The position numbers and the translations under genes were made by a program. The notes below the pieces were generated by a model, which made no database searches, was not told the DNA's origin, and worked only from the letters and a program-made list of their open reading frames with translations. This document shows, in pieces, positions 59,957 through 64,000 of a stretch of 64,000 nt of DNA. The first letter of the stretch is position 1; each line of letters starts with the position of its first letter. Origin of the DNA: Euborellia annulipes (Eukaryota > Arthropoda > Insecta > Dermaptera > Anisolabididae); NCBI GenBank assembly GCA_023213315.1, contig JAKCPI010026517.1:43270-107269 (forward strand), read 5' to 3'.

Positions 59957-60607
59957 ATGAAAATAATCCAAACTTTATTGATGTTACTGGCATTATCCAG
60001 TACAGCTTTTGCTGAGACTCAAAATATACAAATTAATCAAAATAATTTTGAGTTGAAAACAGTGATGAATGAAGAAGAAGCTGATTCTTTACGTAAAGAT
60101 ATTGAATTATATCGAAATAATCAAAAGTTGCTCACGCATACAATTTATTCAACCACGGGTGACTGTAGTATTCTCCAGATTGAATTGGGTGATTATGAGA
60201 TCAAAGATAACAATATTATTTTTTATAGCTACTGGGCCTCAGGTGATCGGCAGGGACTCTGGACCTATCCTTATGGTGTGCGCAAACAAACCTATACTGT
60301 GGATGCAAAGGGTAAAGTGAAATTAGTCAGTGCTGTACTATATGTTGAAGATATTTTGGGTGATCCGCTTAGCACAAACCCAGATGAGGAATACCTTCAA
60401 TTTTTGCATACCGCTCCAAAAACCAAGCAACAACAACGTGCACTGAGTGAATATATTCAAACCATGCAAAGTGATTATAAAGGTCGATTTGTGCATGGAC
60501 AGGAACGGGCGCGCTTAATTCAAGAAGTGAAAAGCAAACTTGCCAAGCAAATTGCCACTGAAACCAAAGGATGGAAAGAGCAGTTTGGTACAAATGTGCG
60601 AATGTAA
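59957..60607 (+). CDS. Secreted protein of unknown function
   Basis: This intact gene encodes 216 residues. MKIIQTLLMLLALSSTAFAETQ is a signal peptide cleaved after AFA, and GGGAGATG is the ribosome site. The mature protein is charged, with EYLQFLHTAPKTKQQQRALSEYIQTMQ and a basic C-terminus. One Cys (TTGDCSILQ) is present in the mature part. I do not recognise the family. It follows the previous secreted-protein gene by 64 bases and may share its transcript. Confidence 0.7.
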   Translation: MKIIQTLLMLLALSSTAFAETQNIQINQNNFELKTVMNEEEADSLRKDIELYRNNQKLLTHTIYSTTGDCSILQIELGDYEIKDNNIIFYSYWASGDRQGLWTYPYGVRKQTYTVDAKGKVKLVSAVLYVEDILGDPLSTNPDEEYLQFLHTAPKTKQQQRALSEYIQTMQSDYKGRFVHGQERARLIQEVKSKLAKQIATETKGWKEQFGTNVRM

Positions 60608-60609
60608 GT

Positions 60610-60885
60610 TTATTCGGCTTTTTGAGCATTGAGAAGTTGAATTGCGACAATAGACAGTGTAGCCATTGCGGTATTCATGATGAAAGGATTAAAACCCTGC
60701 GCAAAATAGTGTGGATAAACGATCGCGACAACCAGTAAAAACAACAGCATCGCGATGATATTTAAATAATGCAGAAGCTTTGATTGTCTAAAAATAAGAA
60801 ATAATCCACCAAATATTATTTCTCCAAATCCTGAGAGTTCAATAAGTCTACAACTTTTTACTAGTCCTCTTCTGGTTTCAACAAT
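60610..60885 (-). CDS. DoxX-like membrane protein, 5' end lost at the junction
   Basis: The C-terminal ~90 residues are read from about 60,885 down to 60,610. ELSGFGEIIFGGLFLIFRQ and the following TM helices (LHYLNIIAMLLFLLVVAIVYPHYFAQ, GFNPFIMNTAMATLSIVAIQLLNA) match the DoxX-like family. The N-terminal half is absent: the frame upstream runs into a poly-A tract and foreign sequence. It is convergent with the secreted-protein gene, whose stop is 3 bases away. Confidence 0.65.
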   Translation of the reverse strand: MVETRRGLVKSCRLIELSGFGEIIFGGLFLIFRQSKLLHYLNIIAMLLFLLVVAIVYPHYFAQGFNPFIMNTAMATLSIVAIQLLNAQKAE

Positions 60886-60925
60886 TAAAATTTTAATAAA
60901 AAAAAAAAAAAAAAAAATAATATAA
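60886..60925. other. Junction between bacterial and eukaryote-like sequence at a poly-A tract
   Basis: Coding sense on the minus strand is lost here, and a run of more than 20 A residues (about 60,897-60,918) follows. Beyond it base composition, codon structure and repeat content change completely. The exact base cannot be fixed because the A/T tract is ambiguous. Confidence 0.7.
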
Positions 60926-61637
60926 AACAAGCTCTCAGGCCTTGGTGTAGTGGTTAGCGTGCTGGCCATTTTGTACCGGGTCGCGAGTTCACACATCCAG
61001 CCCCAGGTGACAAATTTATTTCAATTAAAATAAATAGCCGTCTAAACTTAACCCCTCCGACGTCGAAAATAGACCTTAAAACGAATTTAAAAAAAAAATA
61101 TCAAATATATCCATTTCTTTATTTTTATAATATCTAGCATATATATATATATACATAGATGAATATTTATTAATAAATATATTTATTTATTTCCTAAGAG
61201 TTTATTTGATAAAAAATAATATCAATAAGATTGGTTTTATTTCAAAAACAAAGCTTTTATAATTTATATTATTATTTATCAAATTAAGATAACATTTTCT
61301 TAATACTCTTGATAATTTACTTTCATTAAAATGTATTTTAAATATCTAAAAATTTTCTTAATATTATAATAACTAATTTATCTTATCTTTATCCCAATTC
61401 ACTATCTAATCAAAATTATTTTAAAATTAAATAAGATAAATGAAATTATTAAAATCAGGATGGTTTAAAATTTTAAAATAAAAAAAAAAATAGATTTCTA
61501 CGAAAATATAATACTAAAATTAGAAAAATGTCTGATCCATTGATCTTATTTAAAAAAAAGACTCGCTGCGTACCCCATAGTCGAATTCAGCTGCTAGCGA
61601 CCTTTACCTCCTCTTAATAACTTGAAAAGTGGCGGCA
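60926..61637. other. AT-rich non-coding, eukaryote-like sequence
   Basis: No bacterial gene, ribosome site or tRNA is visible. It contains the SINE-like box (60,938-61,012), a short (AT)n tract near 61,140-61,155, and long A/T homopolymer stretches. I see no protein-coding signal. Confidence 0.6.
60938..61012 (+). mobile_element. tRNA-derived SINE-like head
   Basis: TTGGTGTAGTGGTTAGCGTG fits the RNA polymerase III A box of tRNA-derived SINEs, and GGGTCGCGAGTTCACACATCC at about 60,979-60,999 fits a B box with changes. The spacing, about 35 bases, is right. It closely follows a poly-A tract. Such heads are common in arthropod and mollusc SINEs. I cannot name the family. Confidence 0.5.
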
Positions 61638-61817
61638 AGAAATTTCTTGAGATTAGAAAACAAATGCAAGTTGGATGACCTAAGCCCGGACTATTGGGAA
61701 GGTGACATAATTGTTCCCAGCTAAATGAATCAAACGGAAGCCTCGTCACGTGTACCGTATGGGATGACCCGTGAACACGAAGGTGTGCATTTGCTTTTTC
61801 ATCTCAAGAAATTCTTT
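61638..61817. repeat. Imperfect inverted repeat with ~115-base loop
   Basis: Arms at about 61,638-61,670 and 61,785-61,817 match in reverse complement over about 33 bases with few differences (AATTTCTTGAGAT and ATCTCAAGAAATT at the core; CAAATGCA and TGCATTTG at the inner end). The enclosed part has a different composition from the flanks. It may be a small non-autonomous element. Confidence 0.5.
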
Positions 61818-62062
61818 TTCAACCGGTATTTTGCAAATGGTGATGAGATATTTGGTAAACTTCCGAAGCAGGTTCAGGTCGCTGAAGACTGAATTCTTTT
61901 TTAATTATTAAGAGTATGTTGCAATTCAGTGCCAAAAATATGACACATGGCAATCCGCATGGTAAATATGTCGAAAAGTAGTTTAAGATGTTTACGTTTT
62001 CTCTAATAAAATACAAATGAAAACAAATTTCTAATCTTTTTTTAATTCCTAAACAAATGAAA
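61818..62062. other. Unassigned eukaryote-like sequence
   Basis: About 245 bases with no gene or repeat I can recognise, between the inverted repeat and the tandem array. Confidence 0.4.
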
Positions 62063-62457
62063 AAATACTATCTTGCCGCCAGCTGCGGTGGTCCTCTCTA
62101 ACCCCTTTACCTCTTTTTCTCTCTCTTTGTTATAAATTTAAAATATCACGGCCTTAACATCATGCCAAATTGTGGGGACGGCAATTATGCTCATAATCCA
62201 CTAGCTGGTATCCCAACCAATGAAAAATACTATCTTGCCGCCAACTGCGGTGGTCCCCTCTAACCCCTTCACGTCTTTTATCTCTCTGTTATAAATTTAA
62301 ATATACGGCCTTAACATCATGCCAGAATTTGGGGACCAGCAATTATACTCATAATCCACTACCTGGTGCCAATCAGCTGAAAAATACTATCTTGCCACCA
62401 GTTGTGGTGGTCCCCTCTAACCTCTTCAACCTCTTTTATCTTCCTTTATTATAAATA
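62063..62457 (+). repeat. Tandem repeat array, left arm (~155-160-bp units)
   Basis: Two full units and one partial unit are visible (starts near 62,063, 62,221 and 62,380). Each opens with AAATACTATCTTGCC.CCA and includes GGTGGTCC.CTCTAACC, a pyrimidine-rich CTCTTTTTCTCTC stretch, TTATAAATTTAAA, GGCCTTAACATCATGCC and CATAATCCACTA. Similarity between units is high with small indels. Confidence 0.7.
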
Positions 62458-63330
62458 CACCAGGTAGTAAGATTATGAGCATAATTGACGGTCCCACAAT
62501 TTGGCATGGTTTTAAGAAAGTATGTCAAAATGTATGTACAAAGGGAGAGAGAAAAGTGTGGGTCAACTGGCCCGGCAAGGATGCTTTCATTGATTGTGAC
62601 ACCAGGTAGTGGATTATGTGATATATTTATTATTTTCAATCATAAAACATATATTAATTATAACAGTAAAAAAGACGTGAAGGAAGGTTTCACAGCTTCT
62701 AACGGCAGATTCATTTGGATTAACCAGGTAGTGGATTATGAACACCAATTGCCGGTCCCTACAATTTGGCATGGTGTTAAAGCCCGTACATTTAAATTTA
62801 TAACGATAGAGAGAAAAAGAGATGAAGGGGTTAGAGGGGGCCTACAACTGGATGGCAAGATAGTATTTTTCCATTGATTGGGATACCAGGTAGTGGATTG
62901 AGCATAATTGCTGGTCCCAATTTGGCATGATGTTAAAGCCGGATATTTTTAGCAATTTATAACAGAGAGAAAAGAGATTGGGGTTAAAGGGGACCACCTC
63001 AGTTGGCGACAAGATAGTATTTTTCATTGGTTGGGATACCAACTAGTGGATTATGAACATAATTGCCGGTCCCCACAATTTGGCATGATGTTAAAGCCGT
63101 ATATTTAAATTTATAACAAAGAGAGAGAAAAGAGGTAAAGGGGTTAGAGAGGACCACCGCAGCTGGCGGCAAGATAGTATTTTCATTGATTGGGATACCA
63201 GCTAGTGGATTATGAACATAATTGCGGTCCCTAAATTTGACATGATGTTAAAGCCGTATATTTAAATTTATAACAAGAGAGATAAAGAGGTGAAGAAAGC
63301 AGGGGAAGACCACAGTTGGCGGCAAGATAG
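62458..63330 (-). repeat. Tandem repeat array, right arm (same units inverted)
   Basis: About five copies of the same ~155-bp unit, now in reverse complement, run from 62,458 to 63,330; the first is interrupted by unrelated sequence around 62,620-62,700. Together with the left arm they make a large inverted repeat with its axis near 62,458. Foldback-type transposons and palindromic satellite junctions have this design. Confidence 0.65.
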
Positions 63331-64000
63331 TGCCTTCTCAGGGGGGGAAGGGGATTCCCTCAGTTGCTGACAAGGCAGTTTTTTCATTGTTTGAGGTTTT
63401 AAGTACTCGAATTTGACCATAATTGCAAATCTTCATCATCTTAGCATGCATTCCATTGGTTTCCTATGGAAATAAGAGGGGTGGGTAAAAAAATTGGACC
63501 AAAAATTATTTCCGCAAGATCCGGATCCTTATTCTGGGCGCTATTCTTAGCTAAATCCATTGCGTCAGAGATTCAGTCCTCCGTTTGCGCTCTGCTGCAA
63601 CTGTACCTCCAGCACCATCTTTACAAGGTAAAATTCCCATTTACATTATATTAACAAAGGGAAAGCAGCGGCATTTCCAGATTCAGCTAAAAAACTACGA
63701 AAATACCAATGTGATAGCGTTTTTTTTTTTTAAGCATTCCCCTTTTCTAATTCTTTGTCCGTTCATGCAGAGATTCACGGAGTCTTTTCCAGCGGCTTGT
63801 GGCCACCCATAAAGGCTTTACGATAACTCATTATTTATTAATTTATCGCTATTGAGTTAGGCATTATATTATTTAATATCATTGTCAATTGACTTAATCC
63901 GTCGGACTGCACAAGTCCAGAACCACGACCGTTTATTTGCGGGTTAGCATATGCCCTCTACACCATACCTACGAGGGCCGTATGTAGAGTATCGATGCTG
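63331..64000. other. Unassigned eukaryote-like sequence to window end
   Basis: No bacterial gene, convincing exon or repeat is recognisable. Short open frames around 63,466-63,812 have no family likeness and no start context. Confidence 0.4.

Noticed and set aside
62063..63330. CRISPR array
   Set aside because: Units are ~155 bp, diverged and inverted halfway, with no regular short repeat and unique spacers; no cas genes.

Overview
The first ~60.9 kb is a stretch of an Acinetobacter-type chromosome (Gammaproteobacteria, Moraxellaceae). Supporting signs are low GC, a CraA/MdfA-type chloramphenicol exporter, divergent rne and rluC, a glyQ-glyS pair, a tRNA-Lys cluster and many short secreted proteins and lipoproteins of Acinetobacter style. 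The last ~3.1 kb (about 60.9-64.0 kb) is unlike the rest. It has no bacterial genes, long A/T runs, a tRNA-derived SINE-like box, and an inverted array of ~155-bp tandem repeats, so it looks like invertebrate nuclear DNA. The join lies at a poly-A tract near 60,885-60,920 and cuts a DoxX-like gene. I read the window as a chimeric contig: bacterial contaminant or symbiont reads joined to a eukaryotic scaffold. A real insertion is not excluded.

A second pervasive trait is single-base indels. About half of the bacterial genes are split by one or more frameshifts, including essential ones (glyQ, glyS, rluC, the rne C-terminus) and the T-loop of one tRNA, while the sequence between breaks stays clean. 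That fits uncorrected long-read error better than decay, so I annotate each broken gene as one locus and state where the frame changes.

Layout. 0-13.5 kb: lipoprotein, a remnant resembling AbiH cut by a dispersed repeat, an RlaP-like nucleotidyltransferase, pirin, craA-like exporter, FUSC transporter, DUF2252 protein, sodC, AI-2E-family permease, an orphan ParA ATPase and a Holliday-junction-resolvase-related protein. An inverted copy of the same repeat closes this block at 13.1-13.5 kb. 13.5-24.7 kb: two methyltransferases, secreted proteins, a chagasin-like inhibitor lipoprotein, an alpha/beta hydrolase, a fatty-acid desaturase divergent from its probable TetR regulator, a 2-hydroxyacid dehydrogenase, and two adjacent secreted proteins with amphipathic LEA-like repeats. 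24.7-28.7 kb: an AT-rich accessory island beside glyS, with a Gabija-type gajA-gajB anti-phage pair (heavily frameshifted) and a nucleotidyltransferase (DUF6036-like) plus partner gene enclosed by a 23-bp direct repeat, one copy of which is the glyS 3' end. 28.6-44.6 kb: glyS-glyQ, exonuclease, FAD-linked oxidase, HPP-CBS protein, PspC protein, TorF-type porin, an NCS1 permease fused to a GMC oxidoreductase, and four tRNA-Lys genes. 44.8-60.9 kb: acyl-CoA synthetase, rne with a long leader, rluC, HAD phosphatase, WYL regulator, glutathione transferase, DUF1345 and LysR genes, GNAT, CDF metal transporter, metallo-beta-lactamase-fold hydrolase, two secreted proteins and the truncated DoxX-like gene.

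The most useful leads are the Gabija/glyS island, the permease-oxidoreductase fusion, the paired inverted repeats, and the chimeric junction with its foldback-like repeat array. All family calls were made by eye, without database searches.
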